From positions 1 to 64,000 of the forward strand of contig NZ_JACJST010000001.1 of the NCBI RefSeq assembly GCF_014698305.1: a stretch of DNA of 64,000 bases. The letters are read 5' to 3'. A program made the position numbers and the translations under genes. Each line of letters starts with the position of its first letter. Position 1 is the first letter of the stretch. A model generated the notes under the pieces. That model saw only the letters and a list, made by a program, of their open reading frames with translations. It had not been told where the DNA came from and ran no database searches. The stretch is from Anabaena lutea FACHB-196. GTDB taxonomy: Bacteria; Cyanobacteriota; Cyanobacteriia; Cyanobacteriales; Nostocaceae. Below, piece after piece: positions 15,797 to 24,460 of the stretch.

Positions 15797-16146
15797 GATG
15801 TTTTATATCTTCAGGTTATATTCCTAGTTTAGCTATAAAGTGGAGAGCGATATCTATGCCTACAGCACGCTACACGAACGGTGAGCAAAGTTTACGCATT
15901 TCTAGTTTAGAGTCAAAAGCGTAGCCTGCGCTTTGCGCTCACGGTAAGCCACGAAAATACTTCCTATAGCGATCGCACTACTACAGCAAATATTCACTTT
16001 TTCTAAAAAAAATACCTCACAATCGGGATTGCTCTGTTTAGCCTTAATACCTTTTAATGCTATTTTTAGCTAAAATACAGTAAAAACATAGACTTATAGT
16101 AGTATAATCTCAGAAATATCATTAAACTAGACCAATCGTCACGAAA
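15797..16146. other. 350-base intergenic region with boundary repeat E
   Basis: No gene. A diverged copy of the TA boundary repeat is at 15896-15921 (GCATTTCTAGTTTAGAGTCA then AAAGCG), followed by palindromic repeat modules (gtagcctgcgctttgcgctc) and a HIP1 octamer near 15969. The right part is AT-rich leader for the dienelactone hydrolase remnant. Confidence 0.55.
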
Positions 16147-16338
16147 ATGACCAATACAGCCAGCCCTACAGCAATTCGCACTACACAGGTAAAAATCCCC
16201 AACCAAGACTTGCGAATAGGCACTTACCCAGCAAAACCTGTGGGTAAAGCTAGGTTTCCGGCTGTGATTGTAGTGCAGGAAATTTCCGGGTGAATATCCA
16301 CAACCGGGAAATGACAGAGAAATTAGGCATTAACAAGG
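16147..16338 (+). pseudogene. Dienelactone hydrolase family remnant
   Basis: From ATG 16147 the frame reads MTNTASPTAIRTTQVKIPNQ and RIGTYPAKPVG...FPAVIVVQEI, the N-terminus of dienelactone hydrolase-family proteins, then a TGA at 16291-16293 after EISG. A one-base loss in a G run restores VNIHNREMTEKLGINKG in the next frame, the expected continuation (QEIFGVNxHxREMTExL). Homology ends at about 16338, leaving roughly a quarter of a ~245-residue enzyme. It carries a frameshift and is truncated. The downstream sensor kinase starts 67 bases later. Confidence 0.65.
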
Positions 16339-16404
16339 GGACTCATCCAATATGTGAGATTTTTGACCGCAGATTAACGCAGATAATTGTCTCAATAACA
16401 AGCT

Positions 16405-18558
16405 ATGAAATCCCTGATTCAGATTGGTGTTTTAGCACATCGAGATACCCAGCATACATTACAAACCTGGCAAGCAACGGCAGACTACCTCACCTCCGAA
16501 CTTCCTGAATATCACTTCGCCATTGTTCCCCTTGATTTCACCCAGATTGGTGCAGTAGTTGAGCAGAATGCTGTGGAATTCGTGATTACCAGTCCGGGGA
16601 TATATGTAGAATTTGAAGCCCTCTATGGAGTGAATCGCCTCGCAACCTTAAAGCACCTCCGTTTAGGACAAGCTTACACCATGTTTGGTGGAGTAATTTT
16701 CTGTAACGTCGATTGTAATAATATTCATACCCTCAACGACTTACGAGGTAAACGCTTTATTGCAGTTGCGGAAAATTCTCTTGGGGGTTGGAAATCGGCA
16801 TGGAGAGAAATTGTTGAAGCGGGGATCAATCCTTACCGGGATTTCCAAAGTCTGCAATTCAGCAATAGCCATGATGCAGTTGTATACGCCATTCAGGAAG
16901 GTAAAGCAGATGCCGGCACTATTTCCACCAATGTTCTCGAACAAATGGCTTTGGAAGGAAAAATTGACCTAAAAAACTTCAAAATCATCAATCAGCAAAC
17001 CCAGTATGGAGAAAAGTTTCCCTTTGCCTTAAGTACGCGGTTGTATCCCGAATGGGCGTTTGCTGTCACCCAACAAACTTCCAGTGATTTAGCAGAACAA
17101 GTAGCGATAGCCTTACTCAAATTACCGAAAGATCATCCCGCAGCAAAAGCAGCAAAATCAGAAGGTTGGACGATTCCCCTCAATTATCAATCAGTTCATG
17201 ATTGCTTTCAAGTTTTGCAGGTTCATCCTTATAAAGATTTCGGCAAAATCAGTTCCAGCTTTGAACTTGCAGTTAAGGGATCAAATGATGGCTTGTGGGA
17301 TTGGAATTTGGAAACAAATGAAGTTTTCTTTTCTACTCGCTGGAAAGAAATGTTGGGATATAAAGAAACGGATTTACCCAATCACTTTGAGGAATGGAAA
17401 CAGCGTTTGCATCCAGATGATCGGGATCGAGTTTTAACAACTTTCCAAAAATATTTTGAGGGGCGACTTTCCACCTGTGAACTGGAATATCGCCTGCAAC
17501 ATCGTAACGGCAACTATCTCTGGGTGCTTTGTCGGGCAATATTGTTGCGCGATGTTTGGAAGCAACCATACCGCATGGCAGGTTCTCACACCGATATCAC
17601 CCAACGCAAACAAGCCGAGGAAGAATTACGACAATCTGAATTACAGCTAAAAACCCAAACCCAGCATTTGCAAGCAGCATTGAAAGAGTTACAGCAAACT
17701 CAAATGCAATTGATTCACAGTGAAAAAATGTCCAGTTTAGGACAACTAGTAGCGGGAATTGCTCACGAAATTAACAATCCAGTAAATTTTATTTATGGCA
17801 ATATCAACTGTCTGGAAGAATACGTTCAAGGCTTATTAAATCTGGTTCAGACTTTCCAAAATAGCTATCCCCAGCCTGTAGAGGCAGTCCAGGAAGTTAT
17901 GGAAAAGTTTGAATTTGGCTTTGTGAGTACCGACTTACCGCTACTGCTTAATTCTATGCGAGTTGGCAGCGAACGGATTCGAGATATTGTCAATTCTTTG
18001 CGAAATTTCTCCCGCTTGGATGAGGCAGAAATTAAATTAGTTGATATTCATGAAGGAATTGAAAATACATTACTAATTTTACAGCATCGTTTGAAGTTGA
18101 AGTCTCACAATTCTACTATTGTTATTAATAAAGAATATGGTAATTTGCCAGTGGTAGAGTGTTCGCCAGGACAACTAAACCAGGTATTTATAAATATTTT
18201 AAGCAATGCCATAGATGCTTTGGAAGAAACCATTGCCCATAAGCAAAAAAATTTTATTCCTACCATTACTATTCGGACTAAAGTTATAGCCAATCGCTGG
18301 GTTTTTATCCACATTGCAGATAATGGATTAGGCATGGCAGAAAACACAAAGCTACGAGTATTTGACCCATTTTTTACAACTAAACCAGTTGGACAGGGAA
18401 CAGGATTAGGATTATCTATTAGCTATCAAATTGTAGTAGAACGACATACTGGCAAACTTAATTTCTTCTCTGAACCTGGACAGGGAACAGAATTTCAGAT
18501 TCAGCTTCCTGTATGTCGAAATTTTGCAGAACCTTTAGCAACTGTGAAAAAAGGATAA
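16405..18558 (+). CDS. Sensor histidine kinase with PhnD-like binding domain and PAS
   Basis: 717 aa. Residues 1-265 form a PhnD/SsuA-type periplasmic-binding fold (IQIGVLAHRDTQHTLQTWQ, FVITSPGIYVEFEALYG, DLRGKRFIAVAENSLGGWKS, DAVVYAIQEGKADAGTI). Then comes a PAS/PAC domain (285-405; GSNDGLWDWNLETNEVFFS, LHPDDRDRVL, GSHTDITQRKQAEEEL), a coiled coil, and a HisKA/HATPase module: phospho-acceptor His454 in [17 protein letters not shown] box VFINILSNAIDALEE, G1 DNGLGMAE, F/G2 [19 protein letters not shown]. It is striking that I see no signal peptide or membrane segment, so the ligand-binding fold should be cytoplasmic. No response regulator is adjacent. The ligand (phosphonate, sulfonate or other) cannot be told. 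Confidence 0.85.
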   Translation: MKSLIQIGVLAHRDTQHTLQTWQATADYLTSELPEYHFAIVPLDFTQIGAVVEQNAVEFVITSPGIYVEFEALYGVNRLATLKHLRLGQAYTMFGGVIFCNVDCNNIHTLNDLRGKRFIAVAENSLGGWKSAWREIVEAGINPYRDFQSLQFSNSHDAVVYAIQEGKADAGTISTNVLEQMALEGKIDLKNFKIINQQTQYGEKFPFALSTRLYPEWAFAVTQQTSSDLAEQVAIALLKLPKDHPAAKAAKSEGWTIPLNYQSVHDCFQVLQVHPYKDFGKISSSFELAVKGSNDGLWDWNLETNEVFFSTRWKEMLGYKETDLPNHFEEWKQRLHPDDRDRVLTTFQKYFEGRLSTCELEYRLQHRNGNYLWVLCRAILLRDVWKQPYRMAGSHTDITQRKQAEEELRQSELQLKTQTQHLQAALKELQQTQMQLIHSEKMSSLGQLVAGIAHEINNPVNFIYGNINCLEEYVQGLLNLVQTFQNSYPQPVEAVQEVMEKFEFGFVSTDLPLLLNSMRVGSERIRDIVNSLRNFSRLDEAEIKLVDIHEGIENTLLILQHRLKLKSHNSTIVINKEYGNLPVVECSPGQLNQVFINILSNAIDALEETIAHKQKNFIPTITIRTKVIANRWVFIHIADNGLGMAENTKLRVFDPFFTTKPVGQGTGLGLSISYQIVVERHTGKLNFFSEPGQGTEFQIQLPVCRNFAEPLATVKKG

Positions 18559-18796
18559 TTTTTGGAAATTGGAAATTGCCTTTTCGTCTTAATTACAGCC
18601 CTTTTCAGGTAAATGAACTAAATCTTGATCAAAGTTTCGCGCACCAGCAAAGCTTAACCCTTACGGGAGCCAGAGGCTATAAAAGGAAACGCATTATACC
18701 TTAATTAGGTTGCGTATATCTCGGCACTCTTCATGTCTGAGTTTTACGCTAACTGAGGATTCATATAAAATTTAATATATAAACAAAAATTTTGAA

Positions 18797-19270
18797 ATGA
18801 CTATTTACTTTTACAAAGTGTGGCAGCCCTATGGCTGTTTTTCTAACTTTTCTCCCCACCCCATCGAAATTCAGAGTACTTACTGGCCAACAGTTGAGCA
18901 TTATTATCAAGCGCAAAAGTTTGTGGGCAGTGAAGATGAGGTTATTATACCCTTAATCCATAGGGCTGCAACTCCTGAAGAAGCTGCCGCTTTAGGGCGT
19001 TGTGATAAACATCGACTACGTTTGGATTGGGAATTGGTCAAAATTCAAGTCATGCGAGAAGCTGTTCTCAAAAAGTTTCTCACTCATTTGGAGATTCGAG
19101 AAGTGCTGTTGGTAACAGGTAATGAAGTTCTGGTGGAAAATTCACCCACAGATTATTTTTGGGGCTGTGGTACGGATAAAACCGGTGAAAATCATCTTGG
19201 TAAAATCCTGATGAGTGTGCGTGAAGAAATCCGTCAGTTACTCTCTTTGTCAATCAGTAAGTCGGCGTAA
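18797..19270 (+). CDS. NADAR-family protein (YbiA-like)
   Basis: 157 aa NADAR protein. The signature is clear: FYKVWQPYGCFSNFSPHPIE at the N-terminus, then YWPTVEHYYQAQKFVG, the AATPEEAAALGR segment, MREAVLKKF, and the C-terminal ENSPTDYFWGCGTDKTGENH and LGKILMSVREEIR. Members include N-glycosidases acting on riboflavin intermediates (plant/bacterial RibX-type) and enzymes that remove ADP-ribose from guanine in DNA as partners of DarT-type toxins. No darT or riboflavin gene is adjacent, so its substrate is open. It lies alone between two sensor kinases, with long AT-rich flanks. Confidence 0.88.
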   Translation: MTIYFYKVWQPYGCFSNFSPHPIEIQSTYWPTVEHYYQAQKFVGSEDEVIIPLIHRAATPEEAAALGRCDKHRLRLDWELVKIQVMREAVLKKFLTHLEIREVLLVTGNEVLVENSPTDYFWGCGTDKTGENHLGKILMSVREEIRQLLSLSISKSA

Positions 19271-19908
19271 ATATTTGTCGTTGGACTCAGGCAGCTATGC
19301 TGGAGGGACGCGGAGATGGGGATGGGGAGATGAGAAGAGTAGTTATAGTCACTTATCTTTCTTCTGCCTCCTGCCCCCTGCTTCCTGCAAGCTGAAATCT
19401 GCTGTAATAATATTAGGTTATTCAAAGCGATTTTCCCTACAAAACTTCATAAATCATCAATTATTGATCAAAAAGAAATCTGCTTAAGTATGTTTACCGC
19501 ATTAATTGCCCAAATTAATTTCTTGAAAGTGATAAGGAAAGGAGATTTTAAACATAAAACTTTATAAACAATAGATGCTTTTAGTGATATGGGAATAATA
19601 TTTGATGTTGGAAATATACGTAGGGTGGGCTATGGCTTATAAACCATTGCTGCGGTGGGCAATGCCCACCCTACGAGACTTAAAATTTGTCAGATATCAT
19701 TTATGATTCCTATATCTACTATAAGTCAAGGAAGAATTAAGTAGTTATACTGAAAGGGTTGAAAAAATATGGAACTAAAATTTGCTATATGTAGTTAAAA
19801 TAAACTTTAGTAAATAAAAGATAATAAATCTACAAAGGTTAGAATCATAAATTCATATCAGGGAAAAGGGTTTAAAAAATTATATTTTTGATAAGGTGAA
19901 GATTAGCA
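19271..19908. other. 638-base intergenic region
   Basis: No gene supported. It holds purine/pyrimidine repeat debris (about 19290-19400: ggagatgagg, cctcctgccccctg), then a ~128-base MITE-like element at 19587-19714, then an AT-rich leader for the downstream kinase with a Shine-Dalgarno-like AAGGTGA about 13 bases before the ATG at 19909. Confidence 0.6.
19587..19714. mobile_element. MITE-like element, copy 1
   Basis: The left end ATATGGGAATAATATTTGAT and the right end ATATCATTTATGATTCCTAT are imperfect inverted termini. The interior carries TACGTAGGGTGGGC and a second palindrome GGTGGGCAATGCCCACCC then GAGACTTAAAATTT. The same order of parts, reversed, occurs at 59421-59543, and related copies at 55740-55795 and 61969-62098. 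No coding capacity, so mobilisation would need a transposase in trans. Confidence 0.6.
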
Positions 19909-22653
19909 ATGACTTTTACCGATAAGCCAAACGGTTTGCAGCAAAGCATAGAGCAAGAAAATTTACTGCACCGGATGATCAAACAGATTCGGCGATCGCT
20001 TGATTTCCAAGAAATATTAACAAACACCGTGACTGAAGTTCGTTCATTCTTGGGAACAGATAGAGTCAAAATATATCGGTTTGACACTGATGGTAGCGGT
20101 GAAGTCATTGCAGAATCCAATTATATGCAGCGTCTGCCATCTTTATTAGGGCTGCATTTTCCAGCTAATGACATTCCCCAACCAGTCAGAGAAATGTTTT
20201 TGTTAGCTCGGCAACGCTCAATAGTAGATGTGCCTGGAGGAACAATCGGCTTATCGCCACTTAAGTCAGCAAAAAATGGCAAACCCTTACTCACACAGAA
20301 TATTCACTATCGGCAAGTAGACCCATGTCATATTCAATATTTACAAGCCATGGGTGTACAGTCTTCGTTTGTGGTTCCAATTTTAGAATACGACCCCAAA
20401 GGACAAGCGACACAGCCGAAACTGTGGGGATTGCTGGTATCCCACCACAGCCAACCGCGAACAATTTTGAGACGAGAACTCAAAGTAGTACAGCAAATTG
20501 CAGATCAGGTAGCGATCGCTATTTCTCAAAGTAACCTACTCAGTGAAGCCAGAGGTAAACAACAACGCGAAGCCATCATTAACCAAGTCACAACCCTCCT
20601 ACATCAACTCCCAACAATCCAACTACAAGAAGCCCTAGAAGCAACAATTTCCTCCTTTAGTGGTATTGGTGGCAGGCTTTATATTGAACAAAGCGGCGAA
20701 CTATATACCTGCGGTGAACAGCCACAACTACCTGATGAATTAGCAAATAGTGTAATTGAACAGCATCCCGTGTGGCAAAACTGGATGGCTGAGTATAAAC
20801 CAGGGCAAATTTGGGCGATTCCCGACCTTTATAAAGCATCATCTTTGCGAGTTTTAGCCCTGGCCTTTCAGTCCACTCAGATTCGGGGGCTAATGGTCAT
20901 TCCCCTGCACTACCGCGAAAATTTCATTGGTGTGTTAAGCATTTTTCGCCCAGAATTTGATAGTCAAGTCCTCTGGGCAGGAAGACATGACCAAAATAAG
21001 TATCAAGAATTACCACGCCTGTCTTTTGAAGTTTGGCGAGAGGAAAGAAAAGGCCAAGCACCAGCATGGACACCTGAAGAAATCACACTAGGACAAGCTT
21101 TGTCACAAAATTTCTCAATGGCAATTCAGCAACAGCAAACATACCAAGAACTACAGTTATTGAATGCCAACCTCGAAGTCAGGGTAAAAGAACAAACCGC
21201 TGAAATAGAAAAAACCTTGATGCTGACTAAGGCACTCAAGCAAGTCACAGATCAAATTCGCAGCACATTGGACTTGAATACAATCCTGCAAACCATAGTC
21301 CAGGAAGTCCGTCCCCTACTCAATTCTGACCGGGTGCTAATTTATCAGTTACGAGGGGAAACTGAAGGTGAGGTGATTGTAGAAGAGGTTAATGGTAATT
21401 GGCAGTCAGTTTTGGGACTGAAGTTGTCATCGGAATGTGTTCCTGAGGAGTATACCCATCTTTACTTACGTGGCAGGGTAAGGAAGATTAACAATGTGAC
21501 AACAGATACACTGAGTCCTTGTCATCGAGAATTCTTGGCAAGTATGCAAGTCCAAGCCAACCTGATCGTACCCATTAAAATGGGCAGTCAACTTTGGGGT
21601 TTGCTGGTTGCCCATCACTGTGAATCTCCCAGGATTTGGCAAGATGCAGAAATTGATTTGTTACAGCAGTTAGCAGACCAAGCAGCGATCGCAATTCAGC
21701 AAGCCCAACTCTATGAACAAAGTTGTATAGCCGAAGCTAAAGCCACAGCCAAAGCCGCACAGTTAGAGCATACCCTACATCAACTTCAAGAAACCCAGGC
21801 CAAATTAATTCAAACCGAAAAAATGTCTGGTTTAGGACAGTTAGTTGCAGGTATAGCCCACGAAATTAACAACCCGGTCAACTTTATCTATGGCAACCTC
21901 TGTCATGCCAGCAACTACACCGAAGACCTACTCAACCTTTTACAACTTTACCAGTCTCATTATCCCCAACCTCATAGTGAAATTAGTTCCACTATCGAAG
22001 CCATAGATTTTAATTTTCTCATCCAAGACCTACCAAAAATCATGTCCTCCATGAAAGTAGGATCAGATCGCATCCGTTCTATAGTCCTGTCATTACGCAA
22101 TTTCTCCCGTCTCGATGAAGCTGAAAACAAGCGTGTTGACTTACATGAAGGCATTGATAACACTTTATTGATTTTGCAACATCGACTCAAAGCACACAGC
22201 TATTTTCCTGGCATTGAAGTGATCAAAGACTATGGGAAATTACCAAAAGTAGAATGCTATGCCGGACAAATGAATCAGGTATTTATGAATGTCATTAACA
22301 ATGCTATTGATGTCTTAACCGATGAGATAGAAGAAAGAGTAGAAACAGCAGTTATCAAACCACAACCCACTATTCGTATTTCTACCAGAGTTTCAGCCCA
22401 AAATTCCTATCTGTTAGTTAGCATTGCAGATAACGGACCAGGCATGAGTGAAGAAGTTAAAAAGCGGATTTTTGACCCATTTTTTACGACTAAGCCTGTC
22501 GGTAAAGGTACAGGATTAGGACTGGCAATTAGTTACCAAATTGTTGTAGAAAAACATGGTGGACTCATGGAATGTATATCAGCACCGGGGAAAGGTACAG
22601 AGTTCTGGATTGAAATTCCTCTCAAATTTCAAGGAGAACAAAATAATTCGTAA
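19909..22653 (+). CDS. Phytochrome/cyanobacteriochrome-like sensor histidine kinase (two CH-type GAF domains)
   Basis: 914 aa soluble photoreceptor-type kinase. GAF1 (about 30-210) has the phytochrome-like [15 protein letters not shown] and [20 protein letters not shown] with Cys140-His141, the bilin-attachment arrangement. Residues 220-415 look like a PHY/GAF-like domain with the tongue motif [13 protein letters not shown] and a final PAWTPEE. GAF3 (440-600) again has the Cys-His pair in [20 protein letters not shown] (Cys538). A coiled coil and HisKA/HATPase follow: His651 in [54 protein letters not shown]. There is no N-terminal PAS, so it resembles Cph2-type phytochromes fused to a second chromophore domain. 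Bilin binding is inferred. The stop codon lies in an AATTCGT repeat. Confidence 0.85.
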   Translation: MTFTDKPNGLQQSIEQENLLHRMIKQIRRSLDFQEILTNTVTEVRSFLGTDRVKIYRFDTDGSGEVIAESNYMQRLPSLLGLHFPANDIPQPVREMFLLARQRSIVDVPGGTIGLSPLKSAKNGKPLLTQNIHYRQVDPCHIQYLQAMGVQSSFVVPILEYDPKGQATQPKLWGLLVSHHSQPRTILRRELKVVQQIADQVAIAISQSNLLSEARGKQQREAIINQVTTLLHQLPTIQLQEALEATISSFSGIGGRLYIEQSGELYTCGEQPQLPDELANSVIEQHPVWQNWMAEYKPGQIWAIPDLYKASSLRVLALAFQSTQIRGLMVIPLHYRENFIGVLSIFRPEFDSQVLWAGRHDQNKYQELPRLSFEVWREERKGQAPAWTPEEITLGQALSQNFSMAIQQQQTYQELQLLNANLEVRVKEQTAEIEKTLMLTKALKQVTDQIRSTLDLNTILQTIVQEVRPLLNSDRVLIYQLRGETEGEVIVEEVNGNWQSVLGLKLSSECVPEEYTHLYLRGRVRKINNVTTDTLSPCHREFLASMQVQANLIVPIKMGSQLWGLLVAHHCESPRIWQDAEIDLLQQLADQAAIAIQQAQLYEQSCIAEAKATAKAAQLEHTLHQLQETQAKLIQTEKMSGLGQLVAGIAHEINNPVNFIYGNLCHASNYTEDLLNLLQLYQSHYPQPHSEISSTIEAIDFNFLIQDLPKIMSSMKVGSDRIRSIVLSLRNFSRLDEAENKRVDLHEGIDNTLLILQHRLKAHSYFPGIEVIKDYGKLPKVECYAGQMNQVFMNVINNAIDVLTDEIEERVETAVIKPQPTIRISTRVSAQNSYLLVSIADNGPGMSEEVKKRIFDPFFTTKPVGKGTGLGLAISYQIVVEKHGGLMECISAPGKGTEFWIEIPLKFQGEQNNS

Positions 22654-23247
22654 TTCGTAATATATAGATAGAACTAAAGTTTTAGGGAATAAGACACTTT
22701 CTATTAAGAGTTCCCTGTTCCCTATTACCTTTTTTTGTAAAGTTTCATTGCAGAAATTTCCACCTTTATCTACACGTGCTATTGTAATAATTGAAGCTAC
22801 AAAAAAAGCTTCCCTGGCAGATAAAACAGCTAGTAGAGTGGAAATTTAGTAAGAGGTAAAATCGCTGTTGAAATTAAGTCTGTCTCGTCCAAACAACATA
22901 ACACCCAACGCGAACGCTTATATTCTCTCGATAGATTAAAATCAGAGGGCGCTGTGACTAATCTTGATCACTTGTTTATCAAGGGTATGAAAGGTAGTAC
23001 ATCCCTAGATAGAATCAGTAATAGGAGAGAGAAACCAAGTTAGTAGATGTTGGGTGTTATTGTTTGTAATTAGAGATCGATGATCTCTTTCTGAAGATGA
23101 AGCTGCATAGAATCAGATTTCCAGGATAACTATCGCAGATATAGACTAGCTTTGAGTGGCTTCTCGACGAGTAAGCAGATACTCCCCATCTCAGAGAGTA
23201 AGTTTGTACTATAATTGAATAGCAACAGACATTTAAAATAGCCCTTT
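22654..23247. other. 594-base intergenic region with possible gene remnant
   Basis: No intact gene. It opens with two AATTCGT units, then a short frame at about 22859-23041 reading GKIAVEIKSVSSKQHNTQRE and RLYSLDRLKSEGAVTNLDHL with a stop at 23041. Its VEIKS (E-x-K) resembles the core of PD-(D/E)XK nucleases such as XisH, but the rest does not match, so it is left unassigned. The 3' part is leader for the next gene. Confidence 0.4.
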
Positions 23248-24018
23248 ATGTCAATTATTGCGCTCAGAGCGTGGTATCTACAAGATTATGAGCCAATTAC
23301 AGAATTGGAAAAACGTCCCCCAGACATTCGCTTGAGTAAAAAAAGCTTACTCAAATCAGGATTGCGTGCGGACTTTTTGGAAGAAAGTGACGAAGTTAAA
23401 GCATCAACTTGGTTTAGACGATATCTGGAAGGAGAAAATACAGAATTTTATATTGAGGGTAGCGGTGGTTATTGTGTAGCTAACATTGACTTGATTAGTC
23501 ATGAAATTTATTTTACTAAACAGGCGTTGTTAGCTCAGTTAGAACCAACTATTGTTTTCTGCTCTCAAACTGAGTATGCAACAGCAAGTGATCTGCTCAG
23601 AGAAGAACTACAAGAAAGTTTAAAAACTTTAAACACAAAATCGCGTTTACCCCTAACATTAATAGAATCATCTCGCCCCAGTAATGCACCTCTACGGCTG
23701 AACCAAGCCATAATGAGGAAAATCAGGAAGAGTTTATTATTTATTGCAGATACTACACCTATCAGCAGCGTTGAGGGTAAAGAAACTCATCAACTAATTC
23801 CCAGTCCCAATGTCTGCGTAGAAATTGGTTACGCTATCGCAAGTAAACGGTCTGAACAAATTCTACTAGCACAAATGCAACGCCCAGAATTAGAAGGACA
23901 ATTTCCCTTTGATTTACCCATGCAGCAAATTTTACAATTTCAAGACGGTGGAGAATTAAATAAAATCCTCACAGGCTGTATTGCAACACAGTTAGCACGA
24001 TTTAAATTATTTTTCTGA
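23248..24018 (+). CDS. TIR-like/nucleotide-binding domain protein (hypothetical)
   Basis: 256 aa soluble protein, family not firmly recognised. The N-terminal ~100 residues are a cyanobacterial extension (WFRRYLEGENTEFYIEGSGG). The C-terminal part (about 100-255) follows the pattern of TIR-like or deoxyribosyltransferase-like folds: strand PTIVFCSQTE, helix DLLREELQESL, strand LPLTLIES, helix NQAIMRKIRKS, strand SLLFIADTTPIS, then SPNVCVEIGYAIASKRSEQI. NP-N-V-x-x-E-x-G-Y-A is the usual motif around the catalytic glutamate of TIR NADases (Glu192 here). This suggests a nucleotide- or NAD-processing or -binding role, possibly defence related. No recognised partner is adjacent. Confidence 0.55.
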   Translation: MSIIALRAWYLQDYEPITELEKRPPDIRLSKKSLLKSGLRADFLEESDEVKASTWFRRYLEGENTEFYIEGSGGYCVANIDLISHEIYFTKQALLAQLEPTIVFCSQTEYATASDLLREELQESLKTLNTKSRLPLTLIESSRPSNAPLRLNQAIMRKIRKSLLFIADTTPISSVEGKETHQLIPSPNVCVEIGYAIASKRSEQILLAQMQRPELEGQFPFDLPMQQILQFQDGGELNKILTGCIATQLARFKLFF

Positions 24019-24211
24019 TTTTTTTCCAGCAATTATCGGGAACTGCTGTGGGGGAAGCAAGCGTCATGGCTGAAAGTAAAAGTTATGAATTCATATTCTG
24101 ATTCTGCCCCCTAGTTTGGTACATCTGCTACTTCTTGCGTATGCTTACTCTTTTCATTGGTAGCCGACGTGGTTAACAATGAGTTGGATGTATTAAAAAT
24201 GATGTGAATTT

Positions 24212-24460
24212 ATGCCTAGAACTCCAAACGAATATGCCGTTTTCCTCCTGTTGGATAGCGGACATCGGGAAGAAGTGCGTTTTCCTACTATTCAAGAGTT
24301 TCAAAAATGGTATAGTGGGGAGCTTGTGCCAAAGTCCGCTTCTAATGATTTTATTAGCGTACCGATTAAAAATATTCAAGGGGAATATATGGTGGTACGT
24401 CCATCTCGAATCGTGGGTATTCGGGTAGAACCGATTTTTAGTTCTAGTATTGAAAGATGA
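24212..24460 (+). CDS. Small conserved hypothetical protein upstream of mltA
   Basis: 82 aa soluble protein that I cannot assign. It is mostly beta: EYAVFLLLDSGHREEVRFPT, then EFQKWYSGELVP and a strand-rich C-terminus (DFISVPIKNIQGEYMVVRPS, RIVGIRVEPIF), which looks like a small barrel. Its stop overlaps the start of the MltA gene by four bases (ATGA at 24457-24460), so the two are translationally coupled and probably cotranscribed. That coupling is the best reason to regard it as real. Confidence 0.7.
   Translation: MPRTPNEYAVFLLLDSGHREEVRFPTIQEFQKWYSGELVPKSASNDFISVPIKNIQGEYMVVRPSRIVGIRVEPIFSSSIER

Noticed and set aside
16290-16508. 72-residue frame starting GTG
   Set aside because: It is the frame-shifted continuation of the dienelactone hydrolase remnant and overlaps the kinase start.
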